From positions 1 to 21,027 of the forward strand of contig CAYGRM010000078.1 of the NCBI GenBank assembly GCA_964352225.1: a DNA stretch of 21,027 nt. The letters are read 5' to 3'. The notes below the pieces were generated by a model, which did no database searches, had not been told where the DNA came from, and saw only the letters and a list, made by a program, of their open reading frames with translations. The DNA is from CAJQQY01 sp964352225. GTDB lineage: Bacteria; Bacteroidota; Bacteroidia; Chitinophagales; Saprospiraceae. This document shows, in pieces, positions 1 through 8,158 of the stretch. Within the stretch, counting starts at the first letter, position 1. Each line of letters opens with the position of its first letter. The position numbers and the translations under genes were made by a program.

Positions 1-169
1 ATTTATTTTTTTATATAAAAAAATAAAACACAGAACAAAGCATTTAAACAGGTCATTTTTTTATCCAAAAAAAATAATCGTCTAACCAACCAACTTTGTT
101 CAATAAGTTTCTTCAACCAAAACTTTAAAAGACTAAATTTTTCCAGAAAAACATAAATCTATTGCCACG

Positions 170-3100
170 ATGAGATGGATGTCGTGCTTCGTCATTTTCT
201 TTTTTTCATGCCCTTTCCTTAGCCAAGCACAGGAAGGAGAAGAAATATCTATGCCTCTTATTCAGCAACTCGAATTGGAGGTGGCTAAAGGGAATTTGAT
301 TGCACTTCGTGATTTAGGAACATTATTAGATAATAAGTCAACATCAAAAAAAGCCCAAAGCATTCTCAAAACCTATTCCCTTTTTTTAGAAGATGAATTG
401 GATTGGAATCAAAAAATAGATCGTCAAACCTTCCTTAATTTCTTTTATAATCATAAAGATCAAATACGTTTTTTCCATCCCGCAGAGATATTTTATCTCA
501 ATGCCTTGGAGGTCGAAAAAGTAGATTATAAAATAGAGTCTCTTCCTAAAAATATTCAAAATCAACAAACGGTTGCCTTACGAAAAAATATCAATGCCTT
601 TGAAAAGGCAATTGAGGCAAAAAATGGGGAACAAGCAGAACAGAAATTAGAAGAAATAATTCAACTCGATACTCGAGAAGCAAAGCATTATCTATTACAA
701 GTCTTGCAGGAAAATATATTGCAAAAAAGTACACTTGATGGAAAAATTAATCTCATCATAAAACTTTCAAAAGCACTTCAAGACCACGCCACGAGAGAAA
801 CGCTTGAAGAGATCCTGATTAATATTCAAAATGGATTTTTACCATTCAAAGAAGGAAAAAATATATTAGCACACTTGACTAATCATTCTTTGACCGAAGT
901 GAACGATGCTGAAGCGGGAGTGGAATATTTTGCTAACTTATTGGATTCCTTGGAAACCATGGAAAATATCCGATACATGGGGTATGAAAACATATTCAAC
1001 TTTGATCGATTTATTTTTCCTCATGATGTCGATTATTTTGGAAGAATTGTCACCTTAGCCAATGCTTATCCTTGGATGAAAAAGAATGCTATTCATGATT
1101 TGATGAAGACTGAACATGAACGAGCCTATCTATATTTAGCTGCTGATTTTTTTAAAAATCACTTAGCGATAAGTGAAAATGATGAACGTCCAATTCTCTC
1201 AGTTACAGAGTATAAACATTTTTTTTTAGAATCTAATCAATTGATTATCAAAGTCTTGGGAGAGGATGAGCAATATAAAAATATATTTGAAGAAATTGAT
1301 TCCCAAGGTTGTAAAGATGATGTTTTAAAAAGAAACTTCTTGTTGTATTGGATGACTCATCACGTGGATTTCGAATGGAACCAAAACTATGCATTGTACC
1401 TCAACAAATTTGAAACACTTGAAAAAACTGAAAATTTAGAAAAACATTTTCGACGATTAGTCTCTTCAAATGACAATGCTGCCATGGAATCTTTCAAACA
1501 GTTGACCGTAGGAGCACCAGCAGAAATAATGAGTCTATCCAATAAGTATCGACAACTTTTACGAACTTATAACAAGACTCTTCCAAATATTCGCCATCTA
1601 TATTTAGAGCAACTTGCAGCATTAACTGATTTCTGTCGAAACAATGATATTTCCTATGAACCTAGTACTCGACTTCGTCAAAAATTAGATCAGTTGCGGA
1701 ATGATATTACTGCCTCAGAACGATATGATTTAGAAAACCGAATCATCAATAGTCTGGAACTTCAGGAAGTTACTGCTATCGAATACTACGCATGCTTATA
1801 TGAGAATAACAGTAATTTCACATTTTCCGTCGGAAGAATTTTAGACTATTTTTATTCTCAACATTGGAATCTAATCGTGCAAAACGATACCCAACTTCGA
1901 CTCTACTTAAAGAAGGCTGCATTGTATAAAAGAATCGGAACGATTGGTTCTTGTAATGTTTATTTAAATAAGCTGGAAAACAAATCAAGCGAATTGAAAA
2001 AGCAATTAAAAGAAATTATGGAAGTGGAACCCGATGATGACATTATTTTTCTCCTTGAACTTTTGTCTCCACAAGAAGAGGAAGTTCAAAACTCAGATTT
2101 GCTAGAATTCATTGATAATCCAAGTGATTTTTCTAAAAATGATATTCGTGTTTTACCCGTTGGAAGTAATAAAGATTTTCAGGCCATCATTGATCAAATG
2201 AAAGATGAAACGGACGTTAAAATTTTGAAAAAATACTTATCCTATTTACGAGCAAATCCAGTTATTCGAGCTGTCCCAATTTATTTTCAACTCATTGATA
2301 GTCAAACATTTATCACTAAGAAAAATGGTCTCTCGGTTACCCTCGGCGATGTTATAATTCCTGTAATTGAAGGAGCGTATAATCATCATTTTAAACCTGA
2401 ACAAAGTAATAAACCGTTCGCTACCGAAAAGTGGAAAGCCCTCTGGGAAGCAGATGGAAAAAATTATGAACAATGGGTAGATTTATTTTTTGAACAAAAA
2501 CTAAAACAGTTAGAATTTGCTGATAAGATCAAAATAGATATCATCAATGATGTTTTCGCAGCAAGTGATTACAAACCTAAATATAAAGCTACTTGTTTGG
2601 CTGCTTTGAACAAAGTGCACCCACTTAGGGATATCAAAAAACTTAAAACGCCTGAAAAACTTTCTGTCAAAACTGATTTAAAACATTTCGAAGATTTCTA
2701 TTTTACATACAAAGATTTGGATGATATTTCGAAGTTATTTGAGGTGGAAGATCCTACCATGATGTTTGATTATTTATCCAAAAGGACAACTGATTTTGAC
2801 GAAACGGAATTGGGAACTTTTTGGAATAATATTTTTAGGCAAGGTTGGTTTTTAGAATTTATCAATTCTAATCAAGATAGAATTGTGGAACTTCAAAAAA
2901 TCAAATCCATTCTGCAAAAATACCTCGAAGTAAGTGATGTGATTAGTGAGTATGAGGAGCAAATTACTAATTTGAATATTAGTCAAATTGAATCTATTGG
3001 TAAAAATTTGGTCACAAAATTAGAGGAATCTATTGAATCTGAAAAAGATCCATCGACTAAGGCATTAATCCAACAATCTACTTTAGCTCGAGTACATTAT

Positions 3101-3613
3101 CAAGATATTGGAAAAATTATCAAGGTGATTGATCAATTAAGTGCAAGTCAAAATTTTAATCCTAACCTATTTTTACAAAAAGATTTTGGACTACCTATTT
3201 TCGATTTAGAAAATGAAAAAACTCGAAAGGCAGTTGTTAATCATCATGCAAAAATGAGTGAGTTTGATTTTTATAAATATTACTTGAAAGAGTTTGGCGT
3301 GGATTTTTTGACAAAAAAAGATAAACTAGATTTCGAAAAAATCTATGACCTGTTGCAATATGAAATCGTTACCCCTTTTGTTGGTGGTGGTGGTAGTCAT
3401 CGTGATCAATTCACTTATGGATTGATAAAATTATTGGAATTACATTTCAAAACTCGATTAGGCTTTCATGAAAAATTAAATGAGAATCAGACTTTTTATT
3501 CTTTCACGAGCACTAAGCGAGCGCAAGCTTGGAGAATATATTTAACTAAAAATAATTTTGCCAAACCTAACAAATCTTTACCTCCTTCCTTTAATGATAT
3601 CGTGACGAAGTAG
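170..3613 (+). CDS. Large exported helical protein of unknown function
   Basis: This is an 1147-residue protein that I cannot assign to a family. The ATG at 170 is followed by a hydrophobic stretch (CFVIFFFSCPFLSQA) ending in a plausible signal peptidase I site (SQA|QE, about residue 21), so the mature protein should be periplasmic or surface-located; no lipobox Cys is seen. The rest is rich in Lys, Glu, Leu, Asn and Ile, with few Gly or Pro, which suggests helical-repeat or alpha-solenoid folding along most of its length. No further transmembrane segment, catalytic motif or T9SS sorting domain is visible. Near the C-terminus a glycine run (VGGGGSHRDQF, about residues 1070-1080) breaks the helical pattern and begins a more distinctive tail that reads as a conserved functional patch. 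It stands alone, with 266 bp before the next gene on the same strand. Gene reality is near certain from length and signal peptide; function is unknown. Confidence 0.9.
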   Translation: MRWMSCFVIFFFSCPFLSQAQEGEEISMPLIQQLELEVAKGNLIALRDLGTLLDNKSTSKKAQSILKTYSLFLEDELDWNQKIDRQTFLNFFYNHKDQIRFFHPAEIFYLNALEVEKVDYKIESLPKNIQNQQTVALRKNINAFEKAIEAKNGEQAEQKLEEIIQLDTREAKHYLLQVLQENILQKSTLDGKINLIIKLSKALQDHATRETLEEILINIQNGFLPFKEGKNILAHLTNHSLTEVNDAEAGVEYFANLLDSLETMENIRYMGYENIFNFDRFIFPHDVDYFGRIVTLANAYPWMKKNAIHDLMKTEHERAYLYLAADFFKNHLAISENDERPILSVTEYKHFFLESNQLIIKVLGEDEQYKNIFEEIDSQGCKDDVLKRNFLLYWMTHHVDFEWNQNYALYLNKFETLEKTENLEKHFRRLVSSNDNAAMESFKQLTVGAPAEIMSLSNKYRQLLRTYNKTLPNIRHLYLEQLAALTDFCRNNDISYEPSTRLRQKLDQLRNDITASERYDLENRIINSLELQEVTAIEYYACLYENNSNFTFSVGRILDYFYSQHWNLIVQNDTQLRLYLKKAALYKRIGTIGSCNVYLNKLENKSSELKKQLKEIMEVEPDDDIIFLLELLSPQEEEVQNSDLLEFIDNPSDFSKNDIRVLPVGSNKDFQAIIDQMKDETDVKILKKYLSYLRANPVIRAVPIYFQLIDSQTFITKKNGLSVTLGDVIIPVIEGAYNHHFKPEQSNKPFATEKWKALWEADGKNYEQWVDLFFEQKLKQLEFADKIKIDIINDVFAASDYKPKYKATCLAALNKVHPLRDIKKLKTPEKLSVKTDLKHFEDFYFTYKDLDDISKLFEVEDPTMMFDYLSKRTTDFDETELGTFWNNIFRQGWFLEFINSNQDRIVELQKIKSILQKYLEVSDVISEYEEQITNLNISQIESIGKNLVTKLEESIESEKDPSTKALIQQSTLARVHYQDIGKIIKVIDQLSASQNFNPNLFLQKDFGLPIFDLENEKTRKAVVNHHAKMSEFDFYKYYLKEFGVDFLTKKDKLDFEKIYDLLQYEIVTPFVGGGGSHRDQFTYGLIKLLELHFKTRLGFHEKLNENQTFYSFTSTKRAQAWRIYLTKNNFAKPNKSLPPSFNDIVTK

Positions 3614-3879
3614 TGAATAAATTTAATCGACCTGCCTAGTTAAGAGCATCGCAATTATATTAAGTAAGCCACTAAAGTCGGCTCGCAAATTGTCGTTCCA
3701 AAGTAATTTCATCTCATTTAACAAAACTCTAACATCTCATCCAGCAACTTCTGCACCTACCCATTAGTTATATTTTTAGAAAAAACTTTTACACCTTTAC
3801 AATAGATTTTGTGTAGGAAGTTAATTCCGTCAAATTTGATATATTTGAATAAAATTATAAATCATAAAAAAGCATAAAT
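3614..3879. other. Intergenic region between two + strand genes
   Basis: This AT-rich spacer has no open frame of note and no clear hairpin followed by a T-run to end the upstream gene. A -7-like box near its right end (annotated separately) suggests that the following gene has its own promoter. Confidence 0.5.
3840..3847 (+). promoter_or_regulatory. Candidate -7 box of a Bacteroidota promoter
   Basis: TATATTTG matches the TAnnTTTG consensus of Bacteroidota primary-sigma promoters and lies 32 bp before the ATG of the small outer-membrane protein gene. A TTTG occurs upstream at 3808-3811, but its spacing of 28 bp is longer than the usual 19-21, so only the -7 half is supported. Confidence 0.35.
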
Positions 3880-4494
3880 ATGAAAAAAGCATTGCAATTT
3901 TTAGTTCTCGTTGCGGTCTTGATGATTTCATTTACCCACGACGCAGAAGCTCAAAAAAGAAAAAGAAGTGGAGGAGTCGATGAATATTTCGATGACCGAG
4001 GATCCTTTGAAGATCGCCTTTGGTATGGAGCTGATATTACTTTGAATTTTTTCTCTGTTCCAGGAGGAAATGCATTTAATGCAGGTATTGCTCCGATGGT
4101 TGGCTATAAAATTACGGATGCCTTCTCAGTTGGTCCACGAATTGAAATTCTTTATCGTGGTGAAAGGTATGATATTGGTGGAGGACAAGATTTAAAGTTC
4201 AATAGTACTAATTATGGACTTGGGCTTTTTTCTAGATTAAAAGTTTTCAACCAATATTTTATTCATGCTGAATATCAGTCTTTGAATAATGAAATCGGAA
4301 CTAGTGTTGATTTTAATACCAATACTATCCTTACCGCTCGAACTTGGGATGATCACTTTTACATTGGAGCCGGATATGGTGCTTCAGGAGGAGGAGTTGG
4401 TTTTCAAGTATCCATCTTATGGGATGTATTGCAAGAATTTACTTCTCGAAATCTTCCTATTCAATATCGAATGGGGATTAATTACAAGTTCTAA
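3880..4494 (+). CDS. Small outer-membrane beta-barrel protein
   Basis: A 204-residue protein with a signal peptide (MKKALQFLVLVAVLMISFTHDAEA|QK, cleavage near residue 24). After a basic, charged linker (KRKRSGG, EDRLWYG) the sequence alternates polar and hydrophobic residues with many Gly, Tyr and Phe. Examples are FNAGIAPMVGYKI, FSVGPRIEILYRG and GLGLFSRLKVF. The protein ends MGINYKF, with a terminal Phe as in substrates of the BAM outer-membrane assembly machinery. This fits a barrel of about eight strands of the OmpX/porin-like outer-membrane beta-barrel type common in Bacteroidota. No enzymatic motif is seen. It is a single gene converging on the TonB receptor gene, with only 51 bp between the stop codons. 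The precise role is unknown; a structural or porin-like role is inferred from fold alone. Confidence 0.85.
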   Translation: MKKALQFLVLVAVLMISFTHDAEAQKRKRSGGVDEYFDDRGSFEDRLWYGADITLNFFSVPGGNAFNAGIAPMVGYKITDAFSVGPRIEILYRGERYDIGGGQDLKFNSTNYGLGLFSRLKVFNQYFIHAEYQSLNNEIGTSVDFNTNTILTARTWDDHFYIGAGYGASGGGVGFQVSILWDVLQEFTSRNLPIQYRMGINYKF

Positions 4495-4500
4495 ATTTAA

Positions 4501-4531
4501 TGGTGAACGGTTAATTATTAACCGTTCACCA
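4501..4531. repeat. Perfect 31-bp palindrome between convergent genes
   Basis: The 15-bp arms (4501-4515 and 4517-4531) are exactly complementary around one central base. The element sits between the stop codons of the outer-membrane protein gene (+) and the TonB receptor gene (-). Neither strand has a T-run directly after the stem, so it is not a textbook intrinsic terminator, though it could still stop or protect both transcripts. Its composition from GGTGAAC and GGTTAAT words resembles dispersed intergenic palindromes rather than a dedicated terminator. Confidence 0.75.
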
Positions 4532-4545
4532 TCATCAATTAACCT

Positions 4546-7095
4546 TTAAAATTTAAGGTTTACCCCAAGCAAATAATTCCTTCCTGCTTGCGGAAATAAT
4601 CCAGTCAAATTATAAATTCCATCATCTCCATTTTCTACCCGAGCATAAGGATCATCCCCTCTCGCATCATACCCAGCAGATTTATATCGATAAGTCCATC
4701 CATTGTTCGAATACTTTGCATCAAAAACATTTCGAACTAAAAGAGTTATTCCTATCTCTTCTACCCATTTAGTTTTTATAGAATATCCAATTCTCAAGTC
4801 GCTGTAAAAGAAGGCATCAAGAGCTGTATTTTCATTAGAAGTATTGTCCAAAAATTGCTCCCCCACGTATTTTCCAGATAAAGAAATATTTAATTGTTGG
4901 TCATCATCTTTCTTAAAAACAGCATAATCTAAAGCTCCCATAAATATCATGTTAGGAGAAAAAGCTAAGTCCGTATTTTCGTGTTCTACTTCAAATTGGA
5001 GCGGCTCTAATTGATCTTCTGGCAATGAAAAATCCTGATACCAATAATCCCAATTATCGATATACTCCGTGAAGTTTCCAATTTTATTTTGGGAAAAAGT
5101 AGCATTCGCACTCAAGGTCAATCCAGTCATAATTTCGCGAGCAGCTTCAAGTTCAAGTCCAATCCGGTAACTATCATCTACATTTGTTCGTGTGTACTCT
5201 CCTACATCATTTACTTGACCAGTCAATACTAATTGATTTTCATATTGCATCCAATATCCATTGATCGCCCAAAGGGTATTTCTAAAATTTTGTCTAATGC
5301 CTAACTCAGTATTATAGAGTGTTTCGTGAGCAGGACGACTGGTTGGAGAAGATTCGGTATAGTCACTTCGATTAGGTTCTCGATTTCCAACAGCGAAGGA
5401 AGCATACACTTGAGTATTATTATACCACTCATAAGTCAGTCCAAATTTGGGATTGAAAAAATTCAAACTCTCATTGGCAGATAGTTGTGTTCCATTGGCA
5501 TCCAATCCTATAAATTCATAATCAACTCTTCGAAATTGTAAATCTGCAAAACCATAGAGTTTATCAACCAATTGTGTAGTGATTTTTCCAAAAATATTAA
5601 AATCAGTTTTCTCCGCATCATTATCATAATAGCGATGACCTTGCTCTCCATTGCTCATGTATTGTGCCCAGATCACCTCCCCAAAATGTTTTCCTTGATA
5701 AATATTCCAACCTCCTCCTAGCGTAAAATCAAATTGAGCAGGCGAATATTGTAAGGCATAAGTAAATCCATAAAAATCATTATCCAACCATCGTCTTCGA
5801 ATCAAATCAGTTGAAGTAATCGTATCATTTCCTAATTCAACATTCTCTAAACCATAATCAACCAAATCTTCTCCACCTTTATATTGCTCAAAAAAACCAG
5901 CACCTTTGGTATAATGCAACGCACCGCTCAAATTTAATTTACTATTGAACTGATGATTAATTAAAGCTTGATAGTGAGTTTGTCTATAATCATCGACTTC
6001 ATTGTCATGAGGCGCTCCATTTGACTTTTCTGTACCCGAAGGATTGTACCTTCTCAAATCTCCATTATTCAATCGAATCCCTGTGGTATCAAAGATCAGA
6101 GGCTCATCTCCCACGAATTGAGCAGGCACTCCATTCCAAGCCTGATAAGTAACCTCATGACCTGAAAAAGTATTAAACCGAACGGAAGTTTTATCTGCGA
6201 TATAGGCAGCTGACAAATAATAGGATTGCAAATCCACCTCTGCTCGATCAATAAATCCATCAGATTGAATCTGCGAAAGTCTTGCATCGAAAGTAAAATG
6301 ATCTTTGATTAATCCACTTCCTACTTGAATATTATTTTTTAAAGTATTAAATGAACCAATTGAATTTGATACTTGCGCAAAAGCTTTTTCATGAACTTTT
6401 GAAGTATTCAAATTAATGGATGCACCGAAGGCACCTGCTCCGTTGGTGGAAGTTCCGACTCCTCTTTGAATTTGAATATTATCAACGCTTGAAGTAAAAT
6501 CTGGCATATTCACCCAAAATACGCCCTGTGATTCTGAATCATTCAATGGAATTCCATTGATCGTTACATTGATTCGAGAAGGATCTGACCCACGCACTCG
6601 AATCCCGGTATAACCAATCCCAGTTCCTGCATCTGAACTCACTACCACCGAAGGAGTGTACTTTAATAGAAATGGAACATCTTGACCGAGATTATTTTTT
6701 TCCAATTCTTCTTTGCTAACATTGGTGTAGGTCATGGGAGTTTTTTTGCCTGCACGGGTAGCAGAAACGATCAATTCGTCAAACTCTATTTGTCGAGAGA
6801 TATTAATATCCAAGTTTTTATCACCATTTACTTTTATGGCAATATTACGCTCTTCATACCCTCCGTAATTGACTCTCAAATTGTACGTTCCAGCGGGAAC
6901 TTCATCAATCACATAATCACCTCCAATTTGAGAAGTAGTTCCCTTTTCTAATTCAACAACATAAATCGTTGCTCCAATTAATGATTCTCCCTCTGCGGTT
7001 ACCTTCCCAGAAAGTATAAATTGGGAAAAACCAACAGTTGAAAATAACAACGTAATTACAAAAATGCAAAAACTGTTTTTAAATAAATTTTTCAT
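4546..7095 (-). CDS. TonB-dependent outer-membrane receptor, TPP-riboswitch controlled (probable thiamine uptake)
   Basis: An 849-residue receptor that takes a substrate across the outer membrane using TonB-ExbB-ExbD energy. I place the start at the ATG at 7095 because it opens directly into a signal peptide (MKNLFKNSFCIFVITLLFSTVGFSQ). The longer open frame, to 7188, only adds a Lys/Phe/Cys-rich stretch read from the RNA leader. Domain order: signal peptide; a carboxypeptidase-regulatory-like beta-sandwich (about 27-105: LSGKVTAEGESLIGATIYV ... AGTYNLRVNYGGYEE); a TonB-box-like FDELIVSATR; a plug domain (IRVRGSDPSRINVTINGIPLN, about 170-190); then a 22-strand-type barrel ending LLGVNLKF. The TPP riboswitch in the leader makes thiamine, its phosphates or a precursor the probable ligand. 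Thiamine-regulated receptors of this kind are known in Bacteroidota (OMR1 in comparative genomics), but the substrate here is inferred from regulation, not from binding residues. No PnuT-type inner-membrane permease is linked in this window. Confidence 0.93.
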   Translation of the reverse strand: MKNLFKNSFCIFVITLLFSTVGFSQFILSGKVTAEGESLIGATIYVVELEKGTTSQIGGDYVIDEVPAGTYNLRVNYGGYEERNIAIKVNGDKNLDINISRQIEFDELIVSATRAGKKTPMTYTNVSKEELEKNNLGQDVPFLLKYTPSVVVSSDAGTGIGYTGIRVRGSDPSRINVTINGIPLNDSESQGVFWVNMPDFTSSVDNIQIQRGVGTSTNGAGAFGASINLNTSKVHEKAFAQVSNSIGSFNTLKNNIQVGSGLIKDHFTFDARLSQIQSDGFIDRAEVDLQSYYLSAAYIADKTSVRFNTFSGHEVTYQAWNGVPAQFVGDEPLIFDTTGIRLNNGDLRRYNPSGTEKSNGAPHDNEVDDYRQTHYQALINHQFNSKLNLSGALHYTKGAGFFEQYKGGEDLVDYGLENVELGNDTITSTDLIRRRWLDNDFYGFTYALQYSPAQFDFTLGGGWNIYQGKHFGEVIWAQYMSNGEQGHRYYDNDAEKTDFNIFGKITTQLVDKLYGFADLQFRRVDYEFIGLDANGTQLSANESLNFFNPKFGLTYEWYNNTQVYASFAVGNREPNRSDYTESSPTSRPAHETLYNTELGIRQNFRNTLWAINGYWMQYENQLVLTGQVNDVGEYTRTNVDDSYRIGLELEAAREIMTGLTLSANATFSQNKIGNFTEYIDNWDYWYQDFSLPEDQLEPLQFEVEHENTDLAFSPNMIFMGALDYAVFKKDDDQQLNISLSGKYVGEQFLDNTSNENTALDAFFYSDLRIGYSIKTKWVEEIGITLLVRNVFDAKYSNNGWTYRYKSAGYDARGDDPYARVENGDDGIYNLTGLFPQAGRNYLLGVNLKF

Positions 7096-7141
7096 AAAAA
7101 AATGTGTTTTACCTTTTTGCCTTTTTTGACAAAAAAGTTTG

Positions 7142-7176
7142 AAAAAAATCTTTTCGCACAGGGGTTTGTGCAAAAA
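7142..7176 (-). terminator. Candidate riboswitch-controlled terminator in the receptor leader
   Basis: Read on the minus strand, TTTTTGCACA, loop AACCCC, then TGTGCGAAAA form a stem with one bulged C. A short spacer and seven Ts (7148-7142) follow, and all of this lies before the receptor start codon at 7095. Position and shape fit the expression platform of the upstream TPP aptamer working by premature termination. The stem is modest, so this is an inference. Confidence 0.4.
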
Positions 7177-7200
7177 CTTTAATTTCAAAACACCATTGAA

Positions 7201-7244
7201 AAGCCAAATTTATCGGATGATAAATTTATATTTAAGAAAGGCTT
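7201..7244 (-). promoter_or_regulatory. Hairpin directly after the TPP aptamer, overlapping the P1 stem
   Basis: Nine perfect base pairs (7206-7214 with 7219-7227, 4-nt loop) are capped below by a possible AAGCC/GGCTT pairing (7240-7244 with 7201-7205). The outer pairing would use three bases (7242-7244) of the 3' strand of aptamer stem P1. The two structures would therefore compete, as expected of a switching element. The hairpin is seen directly; the switching role is inferred. Confidence 0.4.
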
Positions 7245-7320
7245 ATTTCCCTTCTCAGCATGATCTGAGCAGGTTCAATGGGTATAATCTCAGTCCCAAA
7301 ATTAGGACACCCCAAACAAG
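7242..7320 (-). ncRNA. TPP (THI-box) riboswitch
   Basis: On the minus strand the conserved aptamer strings appear in order: GGGGTGTCC, then ACTGAGA, then ATACCCATTGAACCTG, then CATGCTGAGAAGGGAA. These match the thi-box consensus (GGGGUGCC, CUGAGA, ACCC..GAACCUG, AAGGGAA). Closing stem P1 can be drawn as CTTGTTT (7320-7314) with AAATAAG (7248-7242), seven pairs with one G-U. The aptamer lies about 147 nt before the start of the TonB-dependent receptor, leaving room for the hairpins at 7201-7244 and 7142-7176. By the known behaviour of the class, bound thiamine pyrophosphate should lower receptor expression. The kinase gene upstream is not downstream of this element. Confidence 0.96.
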
Positions 7321-7326
7321 ATGGCG

Positions 7327-7334
7327 CAAAGGTA
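7327..7334 (-). promoter_or_regulatory. -7 box of the riboswitch/receptor promoter
   Basis: On the minus strand the sequence is TACCTTTG, a full match to TAnnTTTG, placed so that transcription would begin at about 7320, exactly at the first base of aptamer stem P1. No TTG is seen at the usual -33 spacing. That region is the edge of the palindromic element beginning near 7351, so the -33 part may be weak or supplied by the element. Confidence 0.55.
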
Positions 7335-7350
7335 GGAATTTTGTTTTATT

Positions 7351-7470
7351 TTTTTTGCCGTTGACTTTTTATGACTATAAATATGACTTTTCACAGACTT
7401 ATTTCAATTACGTGTTAAATGTAATTCAGCGAAAAATCATATTTACGGTCATAAAAAGTCTGTGACAAAA
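7351..7470. repeat. Palindromic intergenic element, copy 1
   Basis: Two arms of about 50 bp (7351-7400 and 7422-7470) are imperfect inverted repeats around a short AT-rich centre. The inner core (GACTTTTTATGAC on the left, mirrored on the right) is nearly perfect. Both arms contain the words CACAGACTT, GTTGACTTTT or CAGCGAAAA, which also occur in copy 2 at 7985-8121. The right arm overlaps the end of the NadR-type kinase gene and provides its stop codon. It resembles the degenerate CACAGATT/CAGCG palindromic repeats scattered in many Bacteroidota genomes. No transposase is nearby. Confidence 0.8.
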
Positions 7471-7958
7471 TTAAATCTAACTTCCTGATTACCAGTTACT
7501 TCTATAAATTCTTTTTGATAAAATTTTAGTTCAGCAAGGTATCTTTTATAAAGGTCATTTCGGTCATTTGGATTTTCTCTTTGTTCGTCATATTCCCATG
7601 GAATATCTGTTCCACATAAAATATATATCGTATTTTTTTCCTTTTCTAATTCTTCTAAAATCCATGGATGACATTTCCCAAAACGATATTCTGACCAAAT
7701 TTTCATGACCAACATACTGGTATCACAAAACAAATATTGATTGGATTTTTTATAAAAAAAAGATTCTAAGTCACGCTGACCTTTAGCTATTTTTAATAAA
7801 TCATCCTCTCGATATGGACGTTTTAATCCCTCTAAATAAGTTCGTGCGAACTCTGGCACCCAAACGGTGTTATACTCTCGAGCTAGCTGTTTGGCAAGAG
7901 TCGATTTGCCTGTTGACTCTGGCCCGGTGAGAATTATTTTATTTATTTTTTTATCCAC
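7449..7958 (-). CDS. NadR-type P-loop ATPase/kinase (AAA_28 family), C-terminus altered
   Basis: A 169-residue protein of the family of the ribosylnicotinamide kinase domain of NadR. The P-loop is GPESTGKST (residues 12-20), followed by WVPEFARTYLEGLKRPY (33-49), the family's conserved nucleoside-side region, and CDTSMLVMKIWSEYRFG, which holds the Walker-B-like Asp and lid region. It starts at GTG (7958); an in-frame TAA lies nine bases before it, and no ATG precedes the P-loop. Known members phosphorylate nicotinamide riboside or are of unknown specificity and often sit beside PnuC/PnuT-type vitamin transporters. Beside a TPP-regulated receptor, a thiamine-related substrate is possible but unproven. 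The last residues (about FVTDFL) and the stop are read from the palindromic element at 7351-7470, in place of the helix of roughly ten residues that usually closes these proteins, so the C-terminus is probably shortened. Confidence 0.88.
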   Translation of the reverse strand: MDKKINKIILTGPESTGKSTLAKQLAREYNTVWVPEFARTYLEGLKRPYREDDLLKIAKGQRDLESFFYKKSNQYLFCDTSMLVMKIWSEYRFGKCHPWILEELEKEKNTIYILCGTDIPWEYDEQRENPNDRNDLYKRYLAELKFYQKEFIEVTGNQEVRFNFVTDFL

Positions 7959-7984
7959 GGATAATTAACGAATTTTGTTTTTTA

Positions 7985-8121
7985 TTTTTTGCCACAGACT
8001 TCTTCTGACTTAATTAAGACTTTTCACAGACTTGTTTTTGAAAGGTATTTTGAAAAAATAAAATTAATACTTCAATCAGCGAAAAGTCATCATTAAGTCC
8101 TAAAAAGTCAGCGGCAAAGAA
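7985..8121. repeat. Palindromic intergenic element, copy 2
   Basis: Inverted arms 7985-8034 and 8073-8121 (outer ends TTTTTTGCCACAGACTT and the mirror of TTTGCCGCTGACTTTTTA) surround a 38-bp AT-rich centre. They share words and spacing with copy 1: GACTTTTCACAGACTT in the left inner arm and CAGCGAAAA in the right inner arm. It fills most of the divergent spacer between the kinase and the conserved unknown protein, so promoters for both genes must lie in or beside it. The two copies are roughly 65-70% alike by eye and therefore not recent. Confidence 0.8.
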
Positions 8122-8158
8122 ATACAAGTTAGTTATTTTATAAAAATTTTATTAGAAA

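Noticed and set aside
4289..4549. Frame of 86 codons on + overlapping the small outer-membrane protein
   Set aside because: It lies almost wholly inside the real gene in another frame and continues into the palindrome; there is no independent support.
7096..7188. N-terminal extension of the TonB receptor to 7188
   Set aside because: The added 31 residues come from the RNA leader, including the candidate terminator, and precede a complete signal peptide beginning at 7095.
7139..7465. Open frame of 108 codons on + overlapping the riboswitch region
   Set aside because: It runs antisense through the TPP aptamer, its leader and the palindromic element; composition is Phe/Lys/Asn-rich noise with no domain.
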